Shown in pieces: positions 1-6,640 of a stretch of DNA of 7,046 bases. Position 1 is the first letter of the stretch. Each line of letters starts with the position of its first letter. A program made the position numbers and the translations under genes. This DNA comes from Actinomycetota bacterium (GTDB taxonomy: Bacteria > Actinomycetota > Actinomycetes > Actinomycetales > Microbacteriaceae): contig WLIC01000028.1 in the NCBI GenBank assembly GCA_009702405.1, positions 1 to 7,046 of the forward strand, in the 5' to 3' direction. The notes under the pieces are model-generated. The model did not search any database and had not been told where the DNA came from. It saw only the letters and a list, made by a program, of their open reading frames with translations.

Positions 1-609
1 CGCATTGTTGCTAAAGATGGCAAGCTGCCAATCATTGTCGGGGTTTATCGAGTTGATGATTCTCAACGTATGGCTGAACTTGCTCCAGAAGATATCTTGA
101 AGACCAGACCACACATGCTAGATAACATCGGTGCAATCAAGAAACCAAGCAAGTTAGATTACAAAGCAAACGAATACCAAGATATGCTTGCTCTTCGACT
201 AGTACCTGAACTAGCTAAGAGATACGGGCTCAAGCTTGACCCAACCCGAACAGCCCAGATGGGTTCATCTCTTGGTGGTCTTGCTGTTCTCTACGGTGTC
301 TCAAGACATCCTGAAGTATTTGGAACAGCCTTAGGGTTATCAACCGCATGGCTCTTGGGTTGCCAAGAACTAATCGATCTCACAGTTGAATCTTTACCTA
401 AAGATGTTCGGGTTTATAGCGATGTTGGAACAGCAGAGCTAGATGCTAGCTACTGTTCTTGGCATTACAACTTTGTTGAGGCCATGGATAAAGCTGGTTG
501 GCAGAGAGATCTAAATTACAAAGCTGAGTTGTATCCAGGAACTGGACACAAAGAATCTTGGTGGGCTCAACGAGTTGAGCATCCAATCAACTGGTGGTTG
601 AACTCTTAG
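1..609 (+). CDS. Esterase-family alpha/beta hydrolase, 3' part (5' end outside window)
   Basis: The frame is open from the first base, so 202 C-terminal residues are visible and the true start lies upstream; the first ATG at position 70 is internal. The visible opening (GKLPIIVGVYR) matches the strand before the catalytic region in enterochelin-esterase-like proteins of the putative esterase family (PF00756). The nucleophile elbow is GSSLGG, with the likely catalytic serine at bases 268-270. A C-terminal GTGHKESWW carries the likely catalytic histidine at bases 547-549. The acid is probably one of the Asp/Glu residues in SDVGTAELD. Members hydrolyse esters of siderophores, acyl chains or sugars; the substrate cannot be told here, and localisation cannot be judged without the N-terminus. 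It is the only plus-strand gene, and its TAG stop overlaps the stop of the convergent helicase gene. The family call is firm, the substrate unknown. Confidence 0.85.
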   Translation, partial: RIVAKDGKLPIIVGVYRVDDSQRMAELAPEDILKTRPHMLDNIGAIKKPSKLDYKANEYQDMLALRLVPELAKRYGLKLDPTRTAQMGSSLGGLAVLYGVSRHPEVFGTALGLSTAWLLGCQELIDLTVESLPKDVRVYSDVGTAELDASYCSWHYNFVEAMDKAGWQRDLNYKAELYPGTGHKESWWAQRVEHPINWWLNS

Positions 610-1985
610 GACAGACCTAACGGGTCTTCGCTGACCATGGATCTAGCTCCACCCATGAACTCAACGACAGCTTGGTCTACCTGAATATCTTTTAGTCTTA
701 TCGGCTTAGTTAGATAAAGACCTTCTAGTGATCTAACTCTTGAGAGTGCAACATAGGTATGCCCTGAAGAGAAAGCACCTGAACCCATATCTATTGTTAC
801 CTCGTCATAGGTCTGACCTTGAGATTTATGAACAGTGACAGCCCAAGCAAGACGCAAAGGTATTTGTTTGAATTCAGCTAAAACTTCTGGAACAAGTTTC
901 TCGGTGAACTTACCGGTTTCTTCACTGAACTCTTCTTCGATTAGGTAACGCACCTTCTGCCAGGTGCTAACACCAACCGTGTGTATTTCATTATCTGCTT
1001 CGACTAGAACCTGGTTGCCATCACCAAAGGAAACTACCTTGCCGATAGTTCCATTCACCCAACGCCAACCCATTGCACCATCAGCATTCTTAACTGGCTT
1101 TTGATCATCGTTCTTGATGAACATAACCTGAGCACCAACTTTGAGATGTAGTTGGCTCTCAGCTGGAAGTGCATTACCAAAAGCACTCGCATCACCTTGT
1201 GCAAAAGATGATTTGAAGATTCGTTCTTCTGTTTCTAGTTTTGCTAACCGAACAGAGTTGACGTTGTCAACGATGTTGTTCACTGTTGCCAAACGAATTA
1301 CATTCTCATGCGGTGGGAAGCGATTGCCCGCTTGGTTGATGCGGTCAACCATTTCTTGGTTTACTTCACCAACACGAATGGAGTTAAGTATTTGTTTGAA
1401 CTCAGGATCTCTTTGTCTAAAGATTTCCACTAGTTCAAAGATCTCCATGCGTTCTGATGACCAAACCTTGGCATCAAAGAACCACTGTGAGCGGTAATCC
1501 ATTTCAACTAGCTTCTCAAGTTCTTCACCTCGAGCTGGAACTGGAGCTAACTGATAAGGGTCACCAAACATGACAACCTTGCAAGCTCCGAAAGGAACCT
1601 TAGGTTTACCTCTAGCAACTCTTAGAGCAACATCGATGGCATCCATTAGGTTTGCTGAAACCATGGACACTTCATCAATAATCAGCATGTCGATTTCGCG
1701 AAGAACTTCACGCTGTCTTCTACCTAGATGCTTAGCAACATCACTTGCTGTCAGTGCTCCGAAAGGAAAGCCAAACAAAGAGTGAATAGTAATTCCACCT
1801 ACGTTATAGGCAGCAACACCGGTAGGAGCACAGACCACAACATCTTGGTCGGTGTTATCTCTTAGATAACCCAGCAGGGTTGATTTACCAGTACCAGCAC
1901 GACCAGTAACAAAGACTGTTTGACCATCTTTCTCGATGTATTCAAACAGAGCTAGTTGCTCTTTAGAGAGCTTTATTTCAGACAA
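606..1985 (-). CDS. Pif1-like ATP-dependent DNA helicase (AAA family)
   Basis: A 459-residue superfamily 1 helicase. Walker A is GRAGTGKST (28-36), Walker B LIIDEVSM (101-108), and motif III GDPYQLAP (141-148). A VGAQVMFIKND segment (283-293) is typical of Pif1/RecD2-like proteins. The C-terminal UvrD_C_2-type motifs are WAVTVHKSQGQT (381-392) and GHTYVALSRVR (408-418), which carries the likely arginine finger. The family unwinds DNA 5' to 3' and helps at stalled forks and G-quadruplexes in eukaryotes; bacterial roles are less clear. The start is TTG: it is the only candidate before Walker A, the codon three triplets upstream is the TAA stop of the preceding gene, and an AAGG lies nine bases ahead. 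The gene starts six bases after that stop in the same frame, so co-transcription and coupled translation are likely. The catalytic motifs are intact, and the length suits short bacterial Pif1-like proteins. Confidence 0.9.
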   Translation of the reverse strand: MSEIKLSKEQLALFEYIEKDGQTVFVTGRAGTGKSTLLGYLRDNTDQDVVVCAPTGVAAYNVGGITIHSLFGFPFGALTASDVAKHLGRRQREVLREIDMLIIDEVSMVSANLMDAIDVALRVARGKPKVPFGACKVVMFGDPYQLAPVPARGEELEKLVEMDYRSQWFFDAKVWSSERMEIFELVEIFRQRDPEFKQILNSIRVGEVNQEMVDRINQAGNRFPPHENVIRLATVNNIVDNVNSVRLAKLETEERIFKSSFAQGDASAFGNALPAESQLHLKVGAQVMFIKNDDQKPVKNADGAMGWRWVNGTIGKVVSFGDGNQVLVEADNEIHTVGVSTWQKVRYLIEEEFSEETGKFTEKLVPEVLAEFKQIPLRLAWAVTVHKSQGQTYDEVTIDMGSGAFSSGHTYVALSRVRSLEGLYLTKPIRLKDIQVDQAVVEFMGGARSMVSEDPLGLS

Positions 1986-1991
1986 CTTGAT

Positions 1992-3956
1992 TTACCTTGA
2001 ATCTTCTTTGCGTTTGGCCAGAGCGTCAAGCATACGGTTGTATTCAGACAAATCCTCGTTACCACTGCGGTCACTGGCTCTATCTAGTCGCTTAGCTTCA
2101 CGTTCATCGCTTCTAGCCCATTGCATAGCAACGATGATGGTTAGCGCTGCTGTTGGGAGTTCACCAATACCCCAGGCTATTGCTCCACCTGTTTGTTGAT
2201 CTTCTAAAGGTGTTTGACCCCACACTCTTCCCATTGCTCCATACCATTCAGGTAGTAACAAGGTATCTCCTGACATCAGGGCTAAACCAAAGAAAGCATG
2301 GAAGGCAAGAGTTGCAATCAAAAGTATTAGTCGTTGCGGATAGCCAAAACGTTTAGGACCTGGATCAACACCAATCAAGGCTTGAACAAAAAGATAACCG
2401 GTAATAACAAAGTGAACAATCATCCATTCATGACCTACGTGTTCACGAGTTGCCCAACCAAATATTGGTGTGAAGTAAAAAACAACTAGAGAGCTAGCAA
2501 AGAGTATTGCTGCAACTATTGGATGAGCAATGAACTCTGCATATTTAGTGTGAACAGCCCAAAGCACCCACTCCCTTACGCCACGAGAGTTATCTTGACG
2601 CTTTGATACTGCCCTTGCCAACAGTGTTACTGGTGCCCCAGGAACTAGCAAGACAGGAACGCCCATGGTTAGCAACATGTGAGCAAGCATGTGTGCACTG
2701 AATAGATACTGTTCGTAAGCATTGAAGTAACCGTTAGTGACATAGAACCGTAAACCACCACCAGCTAGCCACGAGATTGTTCTGCCAATAGGCCAGCTGT
2801 CCCCACGCTTACGTAGGCGAAGAACACCAGCAACATAGAAACCAGCAAGAGCCGCTGTTACCAGCAACCAGATTAGATCCGGTTTGAAAGTAGTGAACCA
2901 AGTGATTGCTGTTGGTTCTGGTGGAAGTTTCGATCCTGTGAGTATTTCAGCAGGAGTAGGAGTTCCACCTGGGTAATCAGTAACTGGGTTAGCTGTTCTA
3001 GCCAATGCTGTTCCAAGACCTATGGCTGATCCGAATAACAAGAATTCAACTAAAACAAGTTTCCAGAACTTGTTAGCGGTTTCTTGTAATTTGGCAATAA
3101 AACTCCTGCGATAGAGAGCCCCGAATACTCCGAGAATTACAAGAACCAAACTCTTGAGTAAAACAACTTGACCGTAACCTGTCGTGAACAGGTTTGTAAT
3201 AGGACCAATGCGTATCTGCGCTGATGCAAAACCAGAGACCGCAACTAAACCAAAACCAAATAGTGCAATAGAGGAGTATCTTGTGACGAAAGCATTCACA
3301 GCCTGGGTTTTGTAGGAAACATAGAGTGCAACTAAACCGCCAACCCAGATGCAAATACCAACTAGGTGAAGACCAAGTGCGTTGACTGCCATCGAGTGTG
3401 ACGCTGAACCTGCTGCGTGACCACTTAGTGCAACTGGGACTAGAGCTACTAAACCAATAGCAGCAAGTGCTGCTACACCAAACAGGTTTCTAACTAGCAA
3501 CGCCATAATCGATAAAACGAATGCCGCTAAAACATTGAGGGCAAGCATCTGGCCCAATTGAATATCTGTAATGAAGATGTAAAACTGATCGGCAAAAGAT
3601 TTCTCAAAAGAAAACTGTGAACCAGTAATGGTGAGATAAGTAGCTACTAAATAAGCTGTTCCAGCTAAAGCCCAAACTGCTGAAGTGCTTGCTGCCAATG
3701 AAACTGTTTTAGTGAAAGCTTTGCTTTTTGCTTCTAGTGCAAAAGCTGCGAAGACTAATGAACCAATGCTTACCGCTTCAGATAGATCACTTACAGATCG
3801 AAGAGCTGGTGTCAGCCAGCGCAGAGTTGCCCCAACATCGCCCAGAGCGCTAGGTGCTGCTGCCCCGCCAACAAACATTCCAACAACTAGACCGACAGCC
3901 AAACCAAGCAACAACAAACTAAAGACATACGTCTTTGAAGTAATTGTTGTGGTCAT
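1992..3956 (-). CDS. CopD / cytochrome c oxidase assembly (CtaG-like) fusion membrane protein
   Basis: A 654-residue polytopic inner-membrane protein. The N-terminal half (about 10-320) has many helices and a CopD-like region with SGHAAGSASH (178-187) and HLVGICIWVGG (197-207), the usual site of the copper-transport CopD family. The C-terminal half (about 360-615) matches the caa3_CtaG family, with SAHMLAHM (420-427), WATREHVGHEW (501-511) and GVDPGPKRFGYP (529-540); His422, His426, His506 and His509 are plausible metal ligands. It ends in a charged cytoplasmic tail (about 615-654). Fusions of this kind are common in actinobacteria and are thought to move copper across the membrane and deliver it to heme-copper oxidase; that role is inferred from the families. 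The start ATG has only a weak AGG eight bases upstream. It follows hup and its terminator and is six bases ahead of the helicase gene. Confidence 0.88.
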   Translation of the reverse strand: MTTTITSKTYVFSLLLLGLAVGLVVGMFVGGAAAPSALGDVGATLRWLTPALRSVSDLSEAVSIGSLVFAAFALEAKSKAFTKTVSLAASTSAVWALAGTAYLVATYLTITGSQFSFEKSFADQFYIFITDIQLGQMLALNVLAAFVLSIMALLVRNLFGVAALAAIGLVALVPVALSGHAAGSASHSMAVNALGLHLVGICIWVGGLVALYVSYKTQAVNAFVTRYSSIALFGFGLVAVSGFASAQIRIGPITNLFTTGYGQVVLLKSLVLVILGVFGALYRRSFIAKLQETANKFWKLVLVEFLLFGSAIGLGTALARTANPVTDYPGGTPTPAEILTGSKLPPEPTAITWFTTFKPDLIWLLVTAALAGFYVAGVLRLRKRGDSWPIGRTISWLAGGGLRFYVTNGYFNAYEQYLFSAHMLAHMLLTMGVPVLLVPGAPVTLLARAVSKRQDNSRGVREWVLWAVHTKYAEFIAHPIVAAILFASSLVVFYFTPIFGWATREHVGHEWMIVHFVITGYLFVQALIGVDPGPKRFGYPQRLILLIATLAFHAFFGLALMSGDTLLLPEWYGAMGRVWGQTPLEDQQTGGAIAWGIGELPTAALTIIVAMQWARSDEREAKRLDRASDRSGNEDLSEYNRMLDALAKRKEDSR

Positions 3957-3973
3957 TGAATAAGCCTAAGTTA

Positions 3974-4008
3974 AAGCAAAACGACGCACCGAAGTGCGTC
4001 GTCTGCTT
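3974..4008 (-). terminator. Intrinsic terminator of hup, UUCG tetraloop
   Basis: On the minus strand a perfect 9-bp GC-rich stem (ACGACGCAC / GTGCGTCGT on the plus strand, 3981-3989 and 3994-4002) closes on the very stable C(UUCG)G tetraloop. A further 5-bp outer helix, AAGCA/TGCTT, lies beyond a small internal loop. The minus-strand RNA then reads UUUUGCUUU, a fair U tract overlapping the outer arm. It begins 12 bases after the hup stop codon and ends 17 bases before the CopD-CtaG start codon, so it should end most hup transcripts and may set how much reaches the next gene. Confidence 0.85.
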
Positions 4009-4020
4009 GTGTAACTTGAA

Positions 4021-4302
4021 TTACTTAACTGCAGCCTTTAGCTTGCTACCTGCAGAAACCTTTACGGTGTTTGAAGCAGCAATCTGGATTGTTGCACCAG
4101 TCTGTGGGTTACGTCCTGCACGTGCAGCGCGGTGACCCTTCTCAACTGACAACCAACCTGGGATTGTTACTTTGTCGCCCTTAGCAACAGTTGAAGCGAT
4201 GATCTCAAAGAATGCGTCAACTGTACGGTTGACTGCAGCCTGTGATTCACCGGTGTGGCTTGCGATAGCGGCTACTAGCTCGCTCTTGTTTAGTGCTGAC
4301 AT
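4021..4302 (-). CDS. hup: HU-family nucleoid DNA-binding protein
   Basis: Encodes a 93-residue HU protein (PF00216), a dimeric DNA-bending protein that compacts the nucleoid. The family signature is clear: GWLSVEKGHRAARAGRNPQTG holds the two-stranded arm and the RNP tip proline that intercalates into DNA. The N-terminal MSALNKSELVAAIA is the usual first helix. The frame continues upstream to an ATG at 4323, but the start at 4302 is chosen because a near-perfect Shine-Dalgarno AGGAGGA (4307-4313) lies just ahead of it and the family begins at this point. There is no long Lys/Ala-rich tail of the mycobacterial HupB kind, so this is the short form. It is a single-gene unit between the rpsN terminator and its own UUCG terminator. 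Confidence 0.95.
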   Translation of the reverse strand: MSALNKSELVAAIASHTGESQAAVNRTVDAFFEIIASTVAKGDKVTIPGWLSVEKGHRAARAGRNPQTGATIQIAASNTVKVSAGSKLKAAVK

Positions 4303-4349
4303 TTGGTCCTCCTGGACATTCAAAGTGCTTGACGGGATGTCGGTTTCAC

Positions 4350-4355
4350 CCTATA
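4350..4355 (-). promoter_or_regulatory. Possible -10 element for hup
   Basis: On the minus strand TATAGG lies about 48 bases ahead of the hup start codon, within the 198-base gap between hup and rpsN. Since rpsN ends at a strong terminator, hup needs a promoter in this gap. No convincing -35 hexamer stands 16-18 bases upstream, so the assignment is tentative; a TAATAA a little further up (within 4371-4380) is a rival. Confidence 0.25.
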
Positions 4356-4362
4356 CGGCTAG

Positions 4363-4384
4363 AACCCTTGTGTTTATTAGGGTT
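4363..4384. repeat. Short inverted repeat in the hup upstream region
   Basis: AACCCT (4363-4368) and AGGGTT (4379-4384) form a perfect 6-bp inverted repeat around a 10-base AT-rich centre, just upstream of the possible hup -10 element. It could be an operator or a chance repeat; arms this short do not decide. Confidence 0.3.
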
Positions 4385-4456
4385 TCGGCGTGTTGAGGAT
4401 AACTCTTTAGAATCTTTTCCTGTGAATTAGCGGGTTTTGGCCCTTTTAAGCAGAAA

Positions 4457-4480
4457 ATCCGCTGCTTTTAGGCAGCGGAT
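4457..4480 (-). terminator. Intrinsic terminator of the rpmB-rpmG-rpsN operon
   Basis: A perfect 9-bp stem, ATCCGCTGC (4457-4465) with GCAGCGGAT (4472-4480), closes a 6-base loop. On the minus strand it is followed by UUUCUGCUU, a short U-rich tail. It begins 20 bases after the rpsN stop codon, the expected place for the end of this operon. Confidence 0.85.
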
Positions 4481-4500
4481 CTCTTGAAAAACTGTTGGAT

Positions 4501-4806
4501 TTACCAAGAAGACTTGGTGATACCAGGTAGCTCGCCCTTGTGAGCCATGTCGCGGAAACGAACACGAGAAACACCGAACTTGCTTAGAACACCACGTGGG
4601 CGACCATCGATAGCGTCACGGCTACGAACGCGAGTTGGAGATGCGTTACGTGGAAGCTTCTGTAGGCCTAGACGTGCCTCTTCGCGCTGCTCGTCTGTTG
4701 AGTTAGGGTCAACCAAAGCCTTCTTTAGTGCTGCGCGCTTGTCTGCGTAGCGTGCAACAACAACCTTGCGTTGTTCGTTGCGTGCAATCTTGCTCTTCTT
4801 AGCCAT
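4501..4806 (-). CDS. rpsN: 30S ribosomal protein S14, zinc-independent long form
   Basis: Encodes a 101-residue S14, part of the head of the small ribosomal subunit. The C-terminal S14 signature is clear: [33 protein letters not shown], ending in GITKSSW. It has no cysteine, so it lacks the CxxC...CxxC zinc site of the short 61-residue form, and it is the longer ~100-residue class with the extra central loop. The start ATG lies two bases after the rpmG stop, and its Shine-Dalgarno GAGGAG sits inside the last codons of rpmG, so translation is probably coupled. It is the last gene of the block and is followed by a terminator. In actinobacteria that carry two S14 genes this form is often the zinc-starvation copy; whether a second copy exists here cannot be seen. 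Confidence 0.97.
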   Translation of the reverse strand: MAKKSKIARNEQRKVVVARYADKRAALKKALVDPNSTDEQREEARLGLQKLPRNASPTRVRSRDAIDGRPRGVLSKFGVSRVRFRDMAHKGELPGITKSSW

Positions 4807-4808
4807 TT

Positions 4809-4976
4809 TTAGCGCTCCTCGCGGAATTCAACGTGCTTGCGCACAACTGGGTCGTACTTCTTTAGCACGATACGGTCTGGGTCGTTACGACGGTTCTTAC
4901 GGGTTACGTATGTGTAACCAGTTCCCGCTGTTGACTTCATCTTGATGATTGGACGAATGTCTCTGTCTTTAGCCAT
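4809..4976 (-). CDS. rpmG: 50S ribosomal protein L33, zinc-independent form
   Basis: A 55-residue gene found by translating the gap between rpsN and rpmB. The protein opens [20 protein letters not shown] and continues [20 protein letters not shown] then [15 protein letters not shown], a standard L33 (PF00471). It has no cysteine: the CxxC pairs of the zinc-binding L33 are absent. An AAGGAA overlapping the rpmB stop codon serves as Shine-Dalgarno about seven bases ahead of the ATG, and the gap from rpmB is ten bases. Its last codons supply the Shine-Dalgarno for rpsN. It acts in the large ribosomal subunit near the E site. Confidence 0.97.
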   Translation of the reverse strand: MAKDRDIRPIIKMKSTAGTGYTYVTRKNRRNDPDRIVLKKYDPVVRKHVEFREER

Positions 4977-4986
4977 GGTCTATTCC

Positions 4987-5223
4987 TTAGATCTTCTCGC
5001 CGCGAGCTTTTAGCTCTGCAACAACAGACTCGATGCCACGTGCGTCAATAACCTTGATGCCACGGGCAGATAGGTTTAGTGTCACGTTGCGCTTTAGTGA
5101 AGGCACGAAGTATGTGCGCTTCTGAATGTTTGGGTTGAAACGACGCTTAGTTTTGTTCTGAGCGTGCGAAACAGCGTGTCCAAACTGCGGACCGGTCTGA
5201 GTGACCTGGCAGTAAGCAGACAT
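4987..5223 (-). CDS. rpmB: 50S ribosomal protein L28, zinc-independent form
   Basis: A 78-residue L28 (PF00830) of the large ribosomal subunit. It opens [20 protein letters not shown], carries [10 protein letters not shown], and ends [12 protein letters not shown], closely following the E. coli-type protein. It has a single cysteine (residue 5), so the four-cysteine zinc site of the C+ form is missing. A strong GGAGGAA lies five bases ahead of the ATG. It is the first gene of the rpmB-rpmG-rpsN operon, with a promoter candidate just upstream. Confidence 0.97.
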   Translation of the reverse strand: MSAYCQVTQTGPQFGHAVSHAQNKTKRRFNPNIQKRTYFVPSLKRNVTLNLSARGIKVIDARGIESVVAELKARGEKI

Positions 5224-5255
5224 CGTCTTCCTCCGTATTAAAAATGATGGTAGGT

Positions 5256-5285
5256 CTTATAAGAACCTGATTGTGGCTGACCCAA
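5256..5285 (-). promoter_or_regulatory. Candidate promoter of the rpmB-rpmG-rpsN operon
   Basis: On the minus strand TTGGGT (5280-5285) and TATAAG (5256-5261) are separated by 18 bases, a fair match to a housekeeping sigma-factor promoter, with about 32 bases from the -10 element to the rpmB start codon. The gap downstream of the four-helix membrane gene (5224-5338) is the natural place for it. Confidence 0.5.
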
Positions 5286-5338
5286 AGATTTCGGGCAACC
5301 ACCCAAGTTTAGACCTGTTTAGGTGGTGTGTGCAAGTC

Positions 5339-5932
5339 CTAATTTAGGTGAATATTTGGGGTTTCCAGCTTGGCCAAACCCGCTCTTAGCCTTTTAGCCT
5401 GACCTAGCAGGAATATGGCCAAAGAGATCAAAACTAGAGCTGTCAGAAAGGGCTGGAAGGCCAGCAGAAAGTAAACCACATCCAGAGGCTGGCTAGTTGA
5501 AGAAATGTGCGGCAGCGATGTCCATTGAACAGCCGTGGCAAGTTGCCAAAGTGCGCTCACAACAAACCCTGAGCTAACAACAAAAAGGAATACCGAGTTT
5601 TGCCTCAAGTTCCGCGTATAGGAACCAATCAGGGCAGAAACAACATCCCGGTTTTGCTCAAATCCAAGCACTTCCTTCAAATCTCTGATTCTCGGCTTCA
5701 ACAGATAGTCAAGAGCCACAAAAGTGAATGCAGTGGCAAACACCTGAGTCAACATGAAACTCATGTTGGTTGAGTATGAATTTGAGTAAGCCCTGGCTTC
5801 AGAGGGCAAGAAATTGCTCACAATTCCAAAAACAATTGGGCTTAGGGCCAATAGGCCAAAGAGGATTGAGAGAATCTTGAAAATTCTTCTAACTGAAGTA
5901 GTTAGTTTGATCGCTTTAGTTACAAATTCCAT
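5339..5932 (-). CDS. Four-helix membrane protein of unknown function
   Basis: I do not recognise this 197-residue protein. Four hydrophobic segments are visible at about 17-42, 57-79, 112-134 and 151-176, with no enzyme motif. The short basic N-terminus (TKAIKLTTSVRR) and the charged loop between helices 2 and 3 (KPRIRDLKEVLGFEQNRD) suggest both ends and that loop face the cytoplasm. The loop between helices 1 and 2 is Ser/Asn/Tyr-rich (SEARAYSNSYSTN). There is no histidine or cysteine cluster of the kind zinc transporters have. The start ATG has AAAGGGGG a few bases upstream. It begins 39 bases after the zur stop, with no clear terminator between, so it may be the last gene of the zur transcription unit. 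Whether it has anything to do with zinc is not shown. Confidence 0.75.
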   Translation of the reverse strand: MEFVTKAIKLTTSVRRIFKILSILFGLLALSPIVFGIVSNFLPSEARAYSNSYSTNMSFMLTQVFATAFTFVALDYLLKPRIRDLKEVLGFEQNRDVVSALIGSYTRNLRQNSVFLFVVSSGFVVSALWQLATAVQWTSLPHISSTSQPLDVVYFLLAFQPFLTALVLISLAIFLLGQAKRLRAGLAKLETPNIHLN

Positions 5933-5971
5933 GTGTCCCCCTTTAGGAAAGCATTTTCGCCTTTCTAAATA

Positions 5972-6376
5972 CTAGTTGCTACAAGCTTGGCAAGTACCGA
6001 ATATATCTATGGTGTGAGAGACATCCGTGAAGCCATGGTCTTTAGCGACCTTTGAGGCCCAGGCTTCAGCCTGTTCAGCCTCTATCTCAACGGCAATCCC
6101 ACAGCCATTGCAGATCAGGTGATGATGATGGTCTTTAGAGCAGTCTCTAAATAGGCTTTCGCCTTCTTTACCGACTAGAGAATCCGCTAAACCATCTGCG
6201 ACAAGGCTGTTTAGGGTCCTATAAACAGTTGCTAGACCTATAACAGAGCCATGCTGGGTCAGCTGTCTGTGCAGCTGTTGGGCTGAAACAAAGCCTTGAG
6301 ACTTGCCCAAGGCATGTAAGACAGCGTCTTTTTGCCAGGTTTGCCTTCTAGCCGGGGAGGAACTACTCGTCGTCAT
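5972..6376 (-). CDS. zur: Zinc uptake regulator Zur (Fur family repressor)
   Basis: A 134-residue Fur-family repressor of the actinobacterial Zur type: zinc-bound dimers block zinc-uptake and zinc-sparing genes. The winged-helix domain (about 10-75) has RRQTWQKDAVLHAL and the recognition-helix region GLATVYRTLNSLVADG. The dimer domain carries the structural zinc cysteines CNGC (89-92) and CQAC (129-132). Likely regulatory zinc ligands are Asp65, Cys79 and the HHHH run (83-86), with Glu104 and His121 for a third site; these rest on recalled Streptomyces Zur positions. The run HHHHLICNGCG favours Zur over Fur. The start at 6376 is preferred: it begins inside the end of the upstream small gene (14-base overlap, coupled translation) and gives the usual length. 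A TTG at 6400 would add eight residues and cannot be excluded. The Zur-like palindrome ahead of the upstream gene suggests autoregulation. Confidence 0.9.
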   Translation of the reverse strand: MTTSSSSPARRQTWQKDAVLHALGKSQGFVSAQQLHRQLTQHGSVIGLATVYRTLNSLVADGLADSLVGKEGESLFRDCSKDHHHHLICNGCGIAVEIEAEQAEAWASKVAKDHGFTDVSHTIDIFGTCQACSN

Positions 6377-6608
6377 GACTGATGTTGTGCTCTTCGTCAA
6401 TCTCTTTATGGATTTCCTTGCGGAGCCTTGGCAGGATCATTTTCTTCCAGACAGTGCCATAGAGCAACCAGATAAGGACAACGTCCTGGATTAGGGTCCA
6501 ACCTAGTTCAGCAATGATGTGACTTGGATCGGTAAATATCGACCAAGCTTCTTCCCACAAGCCCTCTGTTGAGGAATGTGCTTCTGCTGCCAATTGAATA
6601 AGGTGCAT
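6363..6608 (-). CDS. Small one-helix membrane protein with His/acidic tail, upstream of zur
   Basis: I do not recognise this 81-residue protein. It has a single membrane helix at about 33-54 (ELGWTLIQDVVLIWLLYGTV), then a basic stretch KKMILPRLRK, then an acidic, histidine-containing tail EIHKEIDEEHNISHDDE. The basic residues after the helix suggest N-terminus out, C-terminus in, placing the tail in the cytoplasm. The start at 6608 is chosen over the in-frame TTG at 6620 because GGAGG sits five bases ahead of the ATG and overlaps that TTG. The reading frame is probably real: it has a good ribosome site, a coherent helix plus charged tail, and a 14-base overlap with zur. The His/Asp/Glu tail could bind a metal, and the zur linkage makes zinc a reasonable guess, but no family supports this. 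Confidence 0.7.
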   Translation of the reverse strand: MHLIQLAAEAHSSTEGLWEEAWSIFTDPSHIIAELGWTLIQDVVLIWLLYGTVWKKMILPRLRKEIHKEIDEEHNISHDDE

Positions 6609-6609
6609 T

Positions 6610-6640
6610 GTTGCCTCCAACTTGTATTCGTTGAGGCAAC
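6610..6640 (-). promoter_or_regulatory. Leader hairpin that would cover the ribosome site of the small gene
   Basis: GTTGCCTC (6610-6617) and GAGGCAAC (6633-6640) are perfect 8-bp complements around a 15-base loop. On the minus-strand RNA the 3' arm contains GAGG of the GGAGG Shine-Dalgarno and ends one base before the AUG, so the folded form would hide the ribosome site. The 5' arm is in the RNA only if transcription starts at or upstream of 6640, which the promoter proposed here would not give. Confidence 0.4.

Noticed and set aside
3073..3354. Open frame of 93 codons on the minus strand inside the CopD-CtaG gene
   Set aside because: It lies wholly within a well-supported membrane protein gene in another frame, and its cysteine-rich translation resembles no protein; it is a frame shadow.
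4303..4323. Extended HU start with seven extra residues (MNVQEDQ)
   Set aside because: The extra codons contain the AGGAGGA ribosome site for the ATG at 4302, and HU proteins begin at that point.
4394..4402. TTATCCTCA on the minus strand, one base off a DnaA box
   Set aside because: A single near-match with no second box or AT-rich unwinding region nearby; expected by chance.
5298..5327. ACCACC/GGTGGT inverted repeat downstream of the four-helix membrane gene
   Set aside because: Six-base arms, an 18-base loop and no U tract on the minus strand make it a poor terminator.
6081..6140. Four consecutive histidines in zur as a possible artificial tag
   Set aside because: The HHHH before LIC is the natural metal-binding region of Zur and is internal, not a tag.
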